Position numbers and translations under genes: made by a program
The notes under the pieces: model-generated
Told to the model about the DNA's origin: nothing
Seen by the model: the letters and a program-made list of their open reading frames with translations, nothing else
Database searches by the model: none
Shown here: positions 58,049-58,090 of the stretch, piece by piece
Layout: each line of letters opens with the position of its first letter
How positions within the stretch are numbered: the first letter of the stretch is position 1
Assembly: GCA_963557065.1 (NCBI GenBank)
Contig: CAUWCT010000009.1
Coordinates: 1 to 58,090 of the forward strand
From: UMGS1370 sp963557065
GTDB lineage: Bacteria > Bacillota > Clostridia > Lachnospirales > Lachnospiraceae
Direction: 5' to 3'
DNA length: 58,090 nucleotides

Positions 58049-58087
58049 AATAAGTTTGTAAGCAAGAAAACAGCTTACAGACTTATT
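58049..58087. repeat. 15-bp inverted repeat upstream of the MBL-fold gene
   Basis: AATAAGTTTGTAAGC (58049-58063) and GCTTACAGACTTATT (58073-58087) form arms with a single mismatch around a 9-base spacer, 18 bases before the start codon of the minus-strand gene. It could be an operator or a leader hairpin; the window ends here. Confidence 0.6.
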
Positions 58088-58090
58088 CTT

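Overview
The window looks like a chromosomal segment of a spore-forming anaerobic Firmicute of the Lachnospiraceae type (Blautia, Dorea or Mediterraneibacter-like). This rests on the complete spoIIIAA-AH operon, spoIVB, pdaA, the nusB-xseA-xseB-ispA-dxs-tlyA-nadK-argR-recN-spoIVB order, moderate GC with AT-rich intergenic DNA, strong AGGAGG ribosome binding sites and TTGNNN-17-TATAAT promoters. The species cannot be named from sequence reading alone. No tRNA, rRNA, CRISPR array or complete insertion sequence was seen.

Layout. 1-890 holds an AT-rich overlapping operon: a small RelA/SpoT-domain protein, a DUF6718-like protein and a third gene cut by the window edge. It is followed by about 580 bp of non-coding, duplicated palindromic DNA. 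1471-11402 is one long operon from nusB to spoIVB. 11412-13131 encodes an aspartate dehydrogenase-like enzyme and a 2-hydroxyacid-dehydrogenase fold protein lacking its catalytic arginine. 13325-19346 holds asp23 and the spoIIIA operon. 19565-28503 is a minus-strand gene train: a GNAT gene, rlmH, then the uncharacterised five-gene STM4015-4014-4013-4012-4011 cassette, then an rsmH homologue and an S66 peptidase. The STM cassette is the best candidate for an undescribed system: two radical SAM enzymes (one fused to a HAD phosphatase), a sulfatase-fold hydrolase, an ATP-grasp protein and a leucine-rich-repeat protein.

28561-36170 holds pdaA, an orphan response regulator, a ComEA-like lipoprotein, a small DMT-type transporter, a beta-glucoside module (RpiR regulator, PTS EIIBC, 6-phospho-beta-glucosidase) and a TPP-riboswitch-controlled thiT. 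36192-37672 pairs folD with fchA. FolD lacks the lysine and glutamine required for cyclohydrolase activity, and FchA probably supplies that step. 37780-40177 is an AT-rich BsuBI/PstI-type restriction-modification pair whose promoter carries a LexA-like box. 40443-46977 is arginine biosynthesis (argC-GNAT-argJ-argB-argD with divergent argG), and argR lies elsewhere in the window. 47047-58031 holds a Bax inhibitor-1 family protein, cbiMNQO under a cobalamin riboswitch, a GGDEF/EAL protein, a DctPQM TRAP transporter with a divergent AraC regulator, and a metallo-beta-lactamase-fold alkylsulfatase-like enzyme.

Between the genes are three copies of a ~147-150 bp palindromic MITE-like element (13848, 19419, 45481). 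The copy between argC and argG has a perfect 8-bp target-site duplication, and the copies show covarying stems. A different nested palindrome lies at 47778-47939.
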